A stretch of 64,000 nucleotides of DNA from an uncultured Paracoccaceae bacterium (GCA_947492475.1 CANLNM010000002.1:434001-498000); one strand, 5' to 3'; positions 53,197 to 63,006 are shown, counted from the stretch's first letter. Program-made: numbers and translations. The notes: a model not told the origin generated them from the letters alone.

Positions 53197-54984
53197 ATGT
53201 CCCAGACGAGTGATCCTTCTCACAAAACGGCGACCAATGCTGGCACCGACGAGCCTAATCGGCCCGCGCGGATGCGTTGGGCGTTTTTGGTCTTGGTGGT
53301 TGTGGCGATTGGGGTGATTTACGTCACCAATAACCTGCTGACCCAACGGTTCACAGAAACCACCCGCAACCGCGCCGAAGTGCGCGGCACACTATATGCG
53401 GGCAACCTGATTTCTGAATTGCAACGCGCATCCATTGTGCCACAATTGCTGGCGCGCGACCCGGCCTTGATCGGGGCGTTGAATTCGTCGGATTTTTCCA
53501 ATTCGACCCAACGGTTGCTGTCATTTGTAGATGAAATTGGCGCGGCGTCACTGATGCTGCTGGATGTGGACGGCCGCGTTGTGGCGGCGACGGATCGCAA
53601 CCAATTGGGCACAACCTATCGCACCAGCGGTTATTTTGTGGATGCGATCCGATCCAATGACACGGTGTTTACCGTTGAGGAACGTGAAACCGGCGGCATT
53701 GGGTTCACCTATTCCCGCCGGGTCGAAGACGGCATTGGTGCGCTGGGTGTGATTGCGGTGGATGTGGATGTGGCCAAGCTGGAACGCAGCTGGGCGGGGA
53801 TTTCGGATGCGGTTCTGGTCACCGATAGCGAAGGGACCATCATCCTGTCGACCGAACCGCGCTGGCGGGGGTTACAGGAATCTGATGCGTTGGAACGGCG
53901 ATCTGCGCCGTCGGCCATCGAACGCGCCATTCGCGCCACACAAGATTGGACCGCGCTGCCGATTGACGCCTATCTGCGTGGCGAGGCCGTGCTGCGCATG
54001 GAAAGCCGCATTCCGTTCCAGGGCTGGCACATGGTCACCTACACCACTTATGCCAGCGTGCGCGAAAAGGTGAACGGGGTTCTGGCGCTGGAAATCATGG
54101 GATTCGCGATCCTTTTGGCGTCTGTGTTCTGGTTCATGTCCCGTAAAACCGCGTCGCGGCTGGTGTTTTTCCAACGGGAATCGGCAGAGCTTCGCCAGTT
54201 GAACCTGCGCCTGCAGCGGGAAATTGCCGAACGCGAAAAGGTCGAAAAGACCCTAGAAGTGGCCGAACAAAGTCTGGCGCAAAGTTCGAAATTGGCGGTG
54301 CTGGGCGAAATGTCCGCCGCCGTTAGTCACGAGCTGAACCAGCCGCTGGCGGCGATGAAAACCTATCTGGCGGGCGCACGTCTGTTGCTGACACGGCGCC
54401 GCCCAGAAGAGGCCCAAGCCGCGTTCCAACGCATCGATGATCTGATCGAACGGATGGGTGCGATCACCAAACAGTTGAAATCTTATGCGCGCAAAGGCTC
54501 AGAAGCGTTTGAACCCGTAGATACAAGGGCCGCAGTGTCATCTGCGCTGGCGATGATGGAGCCGCAGCTAAAGGTGCGCAAAGTGTCCATTACCCGCACT
54601 TTGCCATCCGAAGAGGTGCTGATTTTGGGCGACAGATTGCGGTTGGAACAGGTGATCATCAACCTGTTGCGCAACGCGCTGGACGCCACCAAAACCGCAC
54701 CGGACCCACAGATCGAAGTGTTGCTGGCCGCAGGCGAAACCGTGCGTCTGACGGTGCGGGATAACGGGCAGGGGATCGACGATCTGGATGCGCTATTTGA
54801 ACCGTTTTACACCACCAAACAGCCCGGTGACGGGGTTGGGTTGGGGCTTGCCATCTCGTCTGGGATCGTAAACGAGTTGGGCGGACGGCTGACAGCACGC
54901 AACGCCATTGACGGCGGGGCTGTATTTGAACTTCAGCTTCCTATCTTAAAAGAAGACGGCGACAGCATCGCCGCAGCGGAATGA
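53197..54984 (+). CDS. DctB-like sensor histidine kinase
   Basis: The ~595-residue kinase has two membrane helices (~28-48 and ~290-310) around a periplasmic double Cache/PAS-like domain. Next come a coiled linker (ESAELRQLNLRLQREIAEREKVEKTLEVAEQ), a HisKA domain with the His in AAVSHELNQPLAAMKTY near residue 382, and HATPase motifs NLLRNALDA, DNGQGI and GVGLGLAIS. This is the layout of DctB, which senses C4-dicarboxylates. The start is ATG 53197 or GTG 53191. The cognate dctPQM operon is not adjacent. Confidence 0.9.
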   Translation: MSQTSDPSHKTATNAGTDEPNRPARMRWAFLVLVVVAIGVIYVTNNLLTQRFTETTRNRAEVRGTLYAGNLISELQRASIVPQLLARDPALIGALNSSDFSNSTQRLLSFVDEIGAASLMLLDVDGRVVAATDRNQLGTTYRTSGYFVDAIRSNDTVFTVEERETGGIGFTYSRRVEDGIGALGVIAVDVDVAKLERSWAGISDAVLVTDSEGTIILSTEPRWRGLQESDALERRSAPSAIERAIRATQDWTALPIDAYLRGEAVLRMESRIPFQGWHMVTYTTYASVREKVNGVLALEIMGFAILLASVFWFMSRKTASRLVFFQRESAELRQLNLRLQREIAEREKVEKTLEVAEQSLAQSSKLAVLGEMSAAVSHELNQPLAAMKTYLAGARLLLTRRRPEEAQAAFQRIDDLIERMGAITKQLKSYARKGSEAFEPVDTRAAVSSALAMMEPQLKVRKVSITRTLPSEEVLILGDRLRLEQVIINLLRNALDATKTAPDPQIEVLLAAGETVRLTVRDNGQGIDDLDALFEPFYTTKQPGDGVGLGLAISSGIVNELGGRLTARNAIDGGAVFELQLPILKEDGDSIAAAE

Positions 54985-54997
54985 AAAGGCACAGAAC

Positions 54998-56332
54998 ATG
55001 ACACAGGCCATGAAGATCGCGATCGTCGATGACGAAAAAGACATGCGCCAATCCATCGGCCAATGGCTGGCTTTGTCGGGGTTTGACACCGAAACATTTG
55101 CCAGCGCCGAAGAGGCGCTGAGCCAGCTAAACGGTGATTATCCGGGCATTGTGGTCAGCGATATCAAAATGCCGGGCATGGATGGGATGCAATTCCTGCG
55201 CAAGCTCAAAGGCGTGGACAGCGCCCTGCCGGTGATCATGATCACAGGGCATGGCGATGTGCCCATGGCCGTCGAAGCGATGCGTATTGGCGCGTTTGAT
55301 TTTCTGGAAAAACCGTTTAGCCCGGATCGCATGACCGAATTGGCTAAAAAGGCCACCCAAGCGCGCCGGTTGACCCTGGATGCACGTGTGCTGCGCAAGG
55401 AATTGTCGGACGGGTCGGCGTTGATGAACAAACTGATCGGGTCCAGCCCGGTGATGGAACGCCTAAAAGAAGACATTCTGGATCTGGGGCAGGCCGATGG
55501 GCATGTGTTGATCGAAGGGGAAACCGGCACCGGGAAAACCCTGATTGCCCATGCGCTGCACGCTGTTGGTGCCCGCGCCAGCAAAAAGTTTGTGCTGATT
55601 TCCTGCGCGGCCTATGACGAAGACGCGCTGGCGCGCCGGCTGTTTGGCCCATCCGAGCAGGACGAACCGATCCCCGCCATGGAAGAGGCGCGCGGCGGCA
55701 CCTTGGTGTTGGAAGATATCGAAGCCCTGAGCACCACATTGCAGGCGCGTCTGCTGACTGCGATCAACGAACAGGGCAACCCGTCCGAAACCCGCATCAT
55801 TGCGATTTGTAATCTACAGGACGAGGGTAAAACCTGCGAAAGCGAGCTGCGCGCCGATCTGTTTTACCGTCTGGCCGCGTTGCGCATTACGGTCCCACCT
55901 TTGCGCCAACGGGGCGAGGACATCCTGACGCTGTTTACCCGCCTGTCCGAACAGTTTTCCGATGAATATGGCTGTGATGCGCCACAGATTTCCGCCCAAG
56001 AGGCCGCGCAATTGTTGCAAGCCCCGTGGCCGGGCAATGTGCGTCAGCTGATCAATATCGCCGAACGCGCCGTGTTGCAGAACCGGCGCGGAACGGGCAC
56101 GATCACGTCGCTGTTGATGGCTGATACCGAAGAAACCGAACCGGCCATGACCACCGAAGGCAAGCCGCTAAAAGAATTTGTCGAAGCGTTTGAACGCATG
56201 CTGATCGACAACACGATGCGCCGCCACAAAGGGTCCATTGTCAGTGTGATGGATGAATTGTGCCTGCCGCGTCGGACGCTGAACGAAAAAATGGCCAAAT
56301 ACGGGCTTAGCCGGTCGGATTATCTGTCCTAA
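54998..56332 (+). CDS. DctD/NtrC-like response regulator lacking GAFTGA
   Basis: The 444-residue protein has a receiver domain (~5-120) with Asp55 (IVVSDIKMPG) and Lys105, then an AAA+ domain with Walker A GETGTGKT at 174-181. Walker B appears as GGTLVLEDIEAL (~233-244), with the usual Asp-Glu order reversed. A Fis-type helix-turn-helix ends the protein (RRTLNEKMAKYGLSRSD). At ~219-226, where sigma-54 activators carry GAFTGA, it has PSEQDEPI. It therefore should not contact sigma-54 in the usual way. It is preceded by the DctB-like kinase and coupled to the next gene by TAATG. Confidence 0.87.
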   Translation: MTQAMKIAIVDDEKDMRQSIGQWLALSGFDTETFASAEEALSQLNGDYPGIVVSDIKMPGMDGMQFLRKLKGVDSALPVIMITGHGDVPMAVEAMRIGAFDFLEKPFSPDRMTELAKKATQARRLTLDARVLRKELSDGSALMNKLIGSSPVMERLKEDILDLGQADGHVLIEGETGTGKTLIAHALHAVGARASKKFVLISCAAYDEDALARRLFGPSEQDEPIPAMEEARGGTLVLEDIEALSTTLQARLLTAINEQGNPSETRIIAICNLQDEGKTCESELRADLFYRLAALRITVPPLRQRGEDILTLFTRLSEQFSDEYGCDAPQISAQEAAQLLQAPWPGNVRQLINIAERAVLQNRRGTGTITSLLMADTEETEPAMTTEGKPLKEFVEAFERMLIDNTMRRHKGSIVSVMDELCLPRRTLNEKMAKYGLSRSDYLS

Positions 56333-57054
56333 TGGGGCTGGCCTATGCGCTGATCGCGCTGTTCATGTATGGCGTGCCATTGCTGGGCCTGTTTGTGCTG
56401 TGGCTATTTGTGCGCTTTGCCATGAAAGGCGTGCCATTGCGCGGGGTTTTGGCGTTGGGGATTGTGGCAGTGGTGGCCGCGATCCCGATCCTAAAGGAAC
56501 AATATGAGTTACGCCGGGATCTGGCGGTTTTGGAAATGTGGGAAATGCGCCCCACCCAATTGTCCCCTTTGCCCGGATCATTGCTGACAATAGACTCTTA
56601 TGCAGGTGGGTGCCGATATGTGTGTCCCGACCTAACAGAGGCCAGTTTTGTCACATCGGTCACCCATGCCGAAGGTGGATCGATGCTAGAGCCCAGCTAT
56701 GAACCGATCACAGAAGGGGATTTGTGGACGGTGCTGGATGATCCGGATCGGTCCCAGCCGTTCCCATATGATTATGTGTTGTTGATGGTGCCCGCTTTTG
56801 TGCTGCCTGAGGTGATCCCCTATTCAGATTATCGCGTCCCCGGTTGGCCGGATGGGGTGAACACTGCGGTGGTACTGGTACGCGCCCCTGTGGATGGAAT
56901 TCTGGATTTGAGAGAGTCGGACATTCTGTACAAGCGGTTGGAGTTACAGCGGGATATGACCCAATACCCGTTCTGGCCCTATGCGACGGATACCCGGTGG
57001 ACCCCAAGTGTCGTGTCTTTGATCGAAGAAATAATCGCGCTGTCACACCTATAG
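56332..57054 (+). CDS. membrane protein coupled to DctBD-like genes
   Basis: The 240-residue protein has two N-terminal membrane helices (~3-30 and ~37-54) and a C-terminal soluble domain of ~185 residues with two Cys (GGCRYVCP). No family is recognised. The start overlaps the DctD-like stop by one base (TAATG), so the proteins are made together. It could sit in the membrane and feed a signal into, or be the target of, the two-component pair; that is inference. Confidence 0.75.
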   Translation: MGLAYALIALFMYGVPLLGLFVLWLFVRFAMKGVPLRGVLALGIVAVVAAIPILKEQYELRRDLAVLEMWEMRPTQLSPLPGSLLTIDSYAGGCRYVCPDLTEASFVTSVTHAEGGSMLEPSYEPITEGDLWTVLDDPDRSQPFPYDYVLLMVPAFVLPEVIPYSDYRVPGWPDGVNTAVVLVRAPVDGILDLRESDILYKRLELQRDMTQYPFWPYATDTRWTPSVVSLIEEIIALSHL

Positions 57055-57535
57055 GTTGCAATTGGAATTCGCATATTCGTGCAATTTGCTGCGCCCAATC
57101 GCGATTAGTCATTGTGTTTATCCACAGATATCCCATATGACTAAAGGACGGATGGCTGGCATGAAGGTTTGCGCAGTCAACGGGATATTCTCTGATCCGC
57201 GATGAGGGCTAATCGCCGCCGCAATCAGACCGACAATTTCGACCCTTGGTTTGATCCTTGGGTCGCACGAATGGGACCCTTTGGGGTCGTATGAACAGCC
57301 CGCGGGCGCTGATGGACATACCAAAGCGCCGGGCCATGAATGGGCGTGAGGTCGAACGACCCGCGTCAGAGAAGGAACGCGATGAGGCGCGCGACGAGAG
57401 TAAGCGAGAGAGCAGGGACCCAATTGGGCCTCGCCATCGCTTTGCGCGCACCAGTCGCCATAATCAATCATGACAACGCTTTGATCGGTCCCAATAGGGC
57501 TCCGCCGGGGCGCATTTGTCATGGGGAAAGCAAAA
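57055..57535 (+). promoter_or_regulatory. long 5' leader of rne
   Basis: About 480 bases separate the previous stop from the RNase E start, with no convincing gene. Several GC-rich hairpin candidates lie here (for example GACCC-TTTG-GGGTC around 57275-57288), and a purine-rich stretch spans 57345-57415. In other bacteria the rne 5' leader lets RNase E degrade its own mRNA. That function is inferred here from length and position. Confidence 0.5.
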
Positions 57536-60454
57536 ATGGCAAAAAAGATGCTGATCGATGCCACACACGCGGAAGAAACCCGCGTTGTTGTGGTGGACGG
57601 AAACAAGGTCGAGGAGTTCGACTTTGAGAGCCAGGCCAAGCGCCAACTCGCCGGAAACATATACCTTGCAAAAGTAACCCGTGTGGAGCCGTCTCTGCAG
57701 GCGGCGTTCATCGATTACGGTGGCAATCGCCATGGGTTTCTGGCGTTTTCTGAAATTCACCCAGATTATTACCGTATTCCAATCGCTGATCGCGAAGCGC
57801 TGATCGCCGAGGAACGCGCCTATGCCGAAAGCCTGAAAGCCGAAGCAGAGGCCGAAGAAGAGAAATCCGCGCCCAAACGTCGGCGCCGGTCTCGGTCGCG
57901 GTCCAAAGCGGCGGAAACCAAAACCAACGATCCAGTGGTGACCGAAGAGGTCAAAACAGACGATGTAAACGGCACAGATGCCCCTGCACAGATTGCGGGC
58001 ATGGAAGTGGTCGATCTGGATGCGCCCGCACCAGATGCGATGGCAGACCCCCAAGAGGGGCTGAGCCATATGGAACTGGTGGCCGAAACCCCAGTGGAAG
58101 AGCCAAAAGCCGCAGAAGAAACGGTGGAAACCCCTGTTACAGAAGCGACACCAGAGGTGGATGAAGCTGCCCCTGTTGCCGAGTCCACAGCGCCAGATGC
58201 GGCTGCTGACGACGCTGAGAAATCTGCCGATGCGGCCGACGTTGTAGAAGATGACGCCGAAGCCGAACCAAAGAAATCGCGCGATGCGACATCCAAGGAT
58301 GCGGGCATCGAATCTGTCGCCGACGAAGACGACAGCGAAGATGTGCGCCCCGTGCGCAAACCACGGCCCAAGCGTTACAAAATCCAAGAAGTGGTCAAAA
58401 CCGGTCAGATCCTGCTGGTTCAGGTCGTCAAAGAAGAGCGCGGCAACAAAGGCGCTGCCCTGACCACGTATCTGTCGCTGGCGGGTCGCTATTGTGTCTT
58501 GATGCCCAACACTGCACGTGGCGGTGGCATCAGCCGCAAGATCACCAACGTCTCGGACCGCAAAAAACTGAAAGAAATCGCCAATGAAATGGATGTCCCG
58601 GATGGGGCAGGCCTGATCATTCGCACCGCCGGGTCCCAACGGACCAAAACAGAAATCAAACGCGACTATGAATATCTGCAACGTTTGTGGGAACAAATCC
58701 GCGAACTGACGCTGAAATCCGTCGCGCCCGCCCCAATCTACGAAGAGGGCAACTTGATCAAACGGTCGATCCGGGATCTTTATTCCAAAGAGATCGACGA
58801 AGTGATTGTCGAAGGTGATACCGGTTACCGCACCGCCAAAGACTTCATGAAAATGATCATGCCAAGCCACGCCAAAAACGTGAAACCCTATAATGATGCA
58901 TTGCCATTGTTTGCCCGGTTCCAAGTGGAAAGCTATCTGTCGGGCATGTTCAATCCGACGGTGCAATTGCCATCTGGTGGCTATATCGTGATCGGCATCA
59001 CCGAAGCGTTGGTGGCCGTTGACGTCAATTCAGGGCGTGCGACCAAAGAAGGGTCGATTGAACAAACAGCCGTGAAAACCAACCTCGAAGCGGCCGACGA
59101 AGTGGCCCGCCAATTGCGTCTGCGCGATCTGGCTGGTTTGATCGTCATCGATTTCATCGACATGGATGAGCGTAAAAACAACGCCGCCGTTGAAAAGCGG
59201 ATGAAAGACAAGCTGAAAACCGATCGTGCCCGTATTCAGGTCGGCCGGATTTCGGGCTTTGGCCTGATGGAAATGTCGCGTCAGCGTCTGCGCCCCGGTA
59301 TGTTAGAGGCAACAACTCAGCCCTGCGCCCATTGTCACGGCACGGGTTTGTTGCGCTCGGACGACAACACTGCGTTGATGATCCTGCGCCAACTTGAAGA
59401 AGAAGGCGTGCGTGGCCGGTCCAAAGAGGTGCTGGTGCGGGCCCCGATTGGCATCGCCAACTTTATCATGAACCAAAAACGCGATCACGTGGCCCAGATC
59501 GAGGCCCGGTATGGCCTGTCTGTGCGCATTGAGGCAGACCCGCATATGGTTGCGCCCGATTACGCGATTGAGAAGTTTAAAACCGCGACCCGCGTTGTGG
59601 CCGAGGTGGCAACACCTGTGATTTCATCCGACAGTTCGGTCATTGAAACGGCCGAAGAAGAGGTCGAAGAGGCCGTTGTTGTGGATGCAACTGCCGAAGA
59701 GGGCCAAGAGGAGAAACCCAAAAAACGCCGTCGTCGTCGTCGTCGTCGCCGCAATGGCGGGGATACGGAAAATTCCACCGAAAATACGGGTGAGAATACG
59801 GGTGAAAACACTGCTGAGAATGCGGGCGAAGCTGCACCTGACGCGCAAAACGCCGAAGGTCAAACTGCGGACAGCACAAGTTCAGACAGCGCAGAAACGA
59901 CCGAAGCGAAGTCGGACGCTGTTGAGGGCTTAACGCCAGCTGAAGGGGACGCGCCTGCGAAACCAAAACGCGCGCGTCGTTCCCGGTCCCGCAAAAAAGC
60001 GGAGCCAGAATCGGCTGCAGAGGTGCCTGCTGAGGCGGACGCGACCCCAGCGACAGAAGCCGACGCACCTGTCGTTGAGGCAGAGGACGAGAAACCAGCC
60101 AAGCCGAAACGCACCCGGACACGTCGTAAAACCAAGGCGCAATTGGCGGCTGAAACCGAAGCGGCAGCAGCAGAGGCGGCATCAAGTGACGCAGAATCTG
60201 TTGCGGAAGCGGCCCCTGCCGCGCCAGCAGCCGAACCAACTGAAACAGTTGCTGAAACGGCTGAAGTCGCTGCCGAAGTGGCCGCGCCAGCGGTTGAACC
60301 TGCAGCAGTGCCAGCAGCTGAACCTGTGGCGGAGCCAACACCGGAGCCTGTTGCCGAAACGGTCGCAGCACCGGTGGTTGAAGCGGCCCCAGTGGCAGCG
60401 CAGGAACCCGCAAAACCCAAACGTCGGGGTTGGTGGTCGATGGGTGGCCGCTAA
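57536..60454 (+). CDS. rne: ribonuclease E
   Basis: The 972-residue endoribonuclease drives mRNA decay and rRNA/tRNA maturation. The S1 domain is split: the start (LAGNIYLAKVTRVEPSLQAAFIDYGGNRHGFL, ~38-70) is followed by an acidic low-complexity insert (~95-270) before it resumes. The catalytic core has VDVNSGR near 500, IDFIDMDERKN near 545, and the zinc-link CAHCHGTG near 600. The C-terminus (~720-972) is disordered, Ala/Glu/Pro-rich with RRRRRRRRR, and probably scaffolds a degradosome. The start at 57536 fits GGGGAAAG upstream. Confidence 0.95.
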   Translation: MAKKMLIDATHAEETRVVVVDGNKVEEFDFESQAKRQLAGNIYLAKVTRVEPSLQAAFIDYGGNRHGFLAFSEIHPDYYRIPIADREALIAEERAYAESLKAEAEAEEEKSAPKRRRRSRSRSKAAETKTNDPVVTEEVKTDDVNGTDAPAQIAGMEVVDLDAPAPDAMADPQEGLSHMELVAETPVEEPKAAEETVETPVTEATPEVDEAAPVAESTAPDAAADDAEKSADAADVVEDDAEAEPKKSRDATSKDAGIESVADEDDSEDVRPVRKPRPKRYKIQEVVKTGQILLVQVVKEERGNKGAALTTYLSLAGRYCVLMPNTARGGGISRKITNVSDRKKLKEIANEMDVPDGAGLIIRTAGSQRTKTEIKRDYEYLQRLWEQIRELTLKSVAPAPIYEEGNLIKRSIRDLYSKEIDEVIVEGDTGYRTAKDFMKMIMPSHAKNVKPYNDALPLFARFQVESYLSGMFNPTVQLPSGGYIVIGITEALVAVDVNSGRATKEGSIEQTAVKTNLEAADEVARQLRLRDLAGLIVIDFIDMDERKNNAAVEKRMKDKLKTDRARIQVGRISGFGLMEMSRQRLRPGMLEATTQPCAHCHGTGLLRSDDNTALMILRQLEEEGVRGRSKEVLVRAPIGIANFIMNQKRDHVAQIEARYGLSVRIEADPHMVAPDYAIEKFKTATRVVAEVATPVISSDSSVIETAEEEVEEAVVVDATAEEGQEEKPKKRRRRRRRRRNGGDTENSTENTGENTGENTAENAGEAAPDAQNAEGQTADSTSSDSAETTEAKSDAVEGLTPAEGDAPAKPKRARRSRSRKKAEPESAAEVPAEADATPATEADAPVVEAEDEKPAKPKRTRTRRKTKAQLAAETEAAAAEAASSDAESVAEAAPAAPAAEPTETVAETAEVAAEVAAPAVEPAAVPAAEPVAEPTPEPVAETVAAPVVEAAPVAAQEPAKPKRRGWWSMGGR

Positions 60455-60477
60455 GCCAACCGGATAAGAAACTGAAG

Positions 60478-60507
60478 ACGCCGCGCAATCCTTGTGCGGC
60501 GTTTTTT
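60478..60507 (+). terminator. rho-independent terminator after rne
   Basis: A GC-rich stem (ACGCCGC at 60478-60484 with GCGGCGT at 60496-60502, extended by further pairs) runs into six T on the plus strand. Confidence 0.88.
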
Positions 60508-60601
60508 GTTGAGACGATGAACCCAGCGGAATGCCTGCGGCATGCTTGATAAGCCATCCAAGACAATGTCTTGGAGGCCGATTGGCGCGCAAGACGGAAG
60601 G

Positions 60602-60823
60602 TTACGCTTTGCGGATGGAATAGGTTTGATAGGCGCCCGTTTCGACGACACCCAGAAAGGTATGACCGGCCTCGGTGCAGAAATGTGGGATATCGATGAT
60701 CGCGGCCGGATCATCGGCCAGAACGGTCAGGACCGCACCCGAATCCATCGCCATCAAACGTTTGCGCGCCTTGAGCACGGGCAGGGGGCATAGCAGCCCA
60801 ATTGCGTCACATTCCTGATCCAT
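60602..60823 (-). CDS. TusA-family sulfur carrier
   Basis: The 73-residue small protein has the TusA fold and the CPxP active-site motif (AIGLLCPLPVLKARKRLMAM, Cys12). It passes sulfur as a persulfide for tRNA thiolation, molybdenum cofactor or sulfur oxidation. It is divergent from the CcdA-like gene, so disulfide/sulfur chemistry is a shared theme. It may be TusA proper or a YedF-like relative. Confidence 0.9.
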   Translation of the reverse strand: MDQECDAIGLLCPLPVLKARKRLMAMDSGAVLTVLADDPAAIIDIPHFCTEAGHTFLGVVETGAYQTYSIRKA

Positions 60824-60914
60824 AATGCTCAGATAAGCGGGATGTTACAATCTGTCCACTAGGTTGTGACCGCACATGACGTGACCTTTGGTTTGGGCTG
60901 ATCTAAGAGGGGGT

Positions 60915-61667
60915 ATGGATGCTTCTCTTTTGCTTGATGCCTCGTTTGCCGTTGCCATGTTGATTGCCATGGTCGCTGGTCTGTTGTCTTTCCTCAGCCC
61001 CTGCGTTTTGCCGGTGGCGTTGCCGTATCTGGCCTATATGGGCGGGGTCAGCGTGACGGATATGGACCAAGACGGGGCCGCGCGCCGCCGCGTTGTAGTC
61101 ACAGCGTTGTTCTTTGTGCTGGGCCTATCAACGGTGTTTTTGATCCTTGGGGCCGCGGCATCGGCGTTGGGACGGGTGTTTTTGCAGGCCCAAGACTGGT
61201 TCCTAATGGGGGCCGGGATCATTGTGATCGCATTTGGTCTGCATTTTATCGGGCTTTATCGGATCAAATTTCTGGACCAAGAGGCGCGGATTGATGCAGG
61301 GGATCGTGGCGGATCGGCCTTTGGTGCTTATGTGCTGGGGCTGGCCTTTGCCTTTGGCTGGACGCCGTGTTTGGGGCCGATTTTGGGCGCGATCCTAGGA
61401 CTGGCCAGTTCCGAGGCAGATCTGGGCAAAGGCATTGCATTGCTGGCGATCTATGCGATGGGGCTGGGCATTCCGTTTTTGCTGCTGGCCGCGTTTTTCC
61501 CGCGATTAAAGGGCTTTATGGCGTGGATGAAACGCCATCTGCGCAGTGTTGAACGTGTGTCGGGCCTGTTGCTGGTGTTGGTCGGTGTGCTGATGCTGAC
61601 CGGGCAATTCACCGCGATATCGTTCTGGCTGTTGGACACATTCCCGTTTTTACAAAACATCGGGTGA
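60915..61667 (+). CDS. ccdA: CcdA-family thiol-disulfide membrane transporter
   Basis: The 250-residue integral membrane protein has six helices. Its redox Cys pair lies in LLSFLSPCVLPVALPYL (~25-40) and GWTPCLGPILGAILGL (~150-165). CcdA carries electrons from cytoplasmic thioredoxin to the periplasm for cytochrome c maturation and other thiol reduction. The start at 60915 has AGAGGGGG upstream; the frame extends 9 codons further. It is divergent from the TusA-like gene. Confidence 0.9.
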   Translation: MDASLLLDASFAVAMLIAMVAGLLSFLSPCVLPVALPYLAYMGGVSVTDMDQDGAARRRVVVTALFFVLGLSTVFLILGAAASALGRVFLQAQDWFLMGAGIIVIAFGLHFIGLYRIKFLDQEARIDAGDRGGSAFGAYVLGLAFAFGWTPCLGPILGAILGLASSEADLGKGIALLAIYAMGLGIPFLLLAAFFPRLKGFMAWMKRHLRSVERVSGLLLVLVGVLMLTGQFTAISFWLLDTFPFLQNIG

Positions 61668-61719
61668 TGGCTTAATTTTGCCCGGATTTCACACTAACCT
61701 TCCTGACAAAGAGGGTGTT

Positions 61720-63006
61720 ATGTCTGAGTCTGTTTCTAAAAGTACCGTTAAAACGCGCCGGGTGTTTTATATTCCCGGCTATGATCCCATTCACCCGCGC
61801 CGCTACCGCGAGCTTTATCGCAAAGAAGGCGCTGCACAGGCGCAGATCAGCGGCTATGAGATCAGCCTTGCGGCCAAACAGGGCGGGGATCGTTATGGCT
61901 GGCAGGTGAATGGTCAGATTGACGGTGCGCAGGTCGCTGCCGAATTCGAAGTGCTGGTCTGGTCCGACATCGTTCGCGACAGCATGGCCACATCCATCCC
62001 GGCCACCTATCTGCAAATGGCACGCACCGCCTGGACCTACATCGCGTCGGGCGCGCTGCGCCGGTTGATGTGGCTGCGCAAAGGCCCGGTGATTGCCGCG
62101 CTTTATCCGGTGGGCATGTTGATCCTGCAATTGCTGTTGGCGCTTCTGATTGGCCATTGGGCCGGTTTGGGCCTGTCGAAATTGGTCGCCCTAATCCCCG
62201 CAGGCACAGAGGGGCTGTGGTCCACGATCAAATCCCTGATAGGCACCGGAATATACTGGGGGATCGCCGCCATCGTGTTTGTCACATTAATGCGTTGGTT
62301 CAAAAAACAGGACGGCAAATTTTTCGCCTATTACCTGATGCACGATTATGCTTATTCAGCGGCCTCTAACGGGGCCAACCCGCCCGAGTTAGAAACCCGA
62401 TTGGCCGAATTCGGCGATGTGATCGCGGATGCGTTAAACACAGGCGTGGATGAGGTTCTAATCGTGGGGCATTCATCGGGCGCGCATCTGGGTGTGACGA
62501 TTTTGGCCGATCTGATCCGGGCCGGGCGCGTGCCTGTGCATGGGCCGGAATTGTCGTTCCTGACCTTGGGCCAAGTGGTGCCAATGGTGTCGTTCCTGCC
62601 AAAGGCGGACCGTCTGCGTGGCGATCTGGCCTATCTTTGCACTCGGGATGAATTGGCCTGGGTCGATGTCACCGCCCCCGGCGATGGCTGCGCCTTTGCC
62701 CTTTGTGATCCGGTCGCCGTGTCAGGCGTGGCCCCGGCAGACAAACAATGGCCGCTGGTGTTTTCAGCCGCCTTTACCCAGACCCTCAGCCCTGCACGTT
62801 GGAAAGAATTGCGTTGGCGGTTTTTTCGGCTGCATTTTCAGTATCTTTGCGCCTTTGATCGGCCACGGGATTACGATTATTTCCAAATCACCGCAGGCCC
62901 CAAAACCCTGTGGGACCGATATCAGGATCGCAATCCATCCAATTCACGCATTGACATTGCCGCGTCGAAATACACTTCTGTGACCCATGGATACGCCCCC
63001 AAATAA
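61720..63006 (+). CDS. membrane-anchored alpha/beta-hydrolase-like protein
   Basis: The 428-residue protein has an unusual order: a start resembling a hydrolase core (RRVFYIPGYDP, ~14-24), two membrane helices (~122-145 and ~175-192), and a C-terminal alpha/beta hydrolase part. The nucleophile elbow is VGHSSGAHLG (Ser252). It could be a lipase or esterase at the inner membrane. The last 20 bases overlap the P450 start. The start at 61720 has AAAGAGGG upstream. Confidence 0.75.
   Translation: MSESVSKSTVKTRRVFYIPGYDPIHPRRYRELYRKEGAAQAQISGYEISLAAKQGGDRYGWQVNGQIDGAQVAAEFEVLVWSDIVRDSMATSIPATYLQMARTAWTYIASGALRRLMWLRKGPVIAALYPVGMLILQLLLALLIGHWAGLGLSKLVALIPAGTEGLWSTIKSLIGTGIYWGIAAIVFVTLMRWFKKQDGKFFAYYLMHDYAYSAASNGANPPELETRLAEFGDVIADALNTGVDEVLIVGHSSGAHLGVTILADLIRAGRVPVHGPELSFLTLGQVVPMVSFLPKADRLRGDLAYLCTRDELAWVDVTAPGDGCAFALCDPVAVSGVAPADKQWPLVFSAAFTQTLSPARWKELRWRFFRLHFQYLCAFDRPRDYDYFQITAGPKTLWDRYQDRNPSNSRIDIAASKYTSVTHGYAPK

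Noticed and set aside
57464-58966. 500-residue minus-strand ORF opposite rne
   Set aside because: It is the antisense of RNase E with a shadow composition (very high Phe, His and Arg) and no ribosome site.
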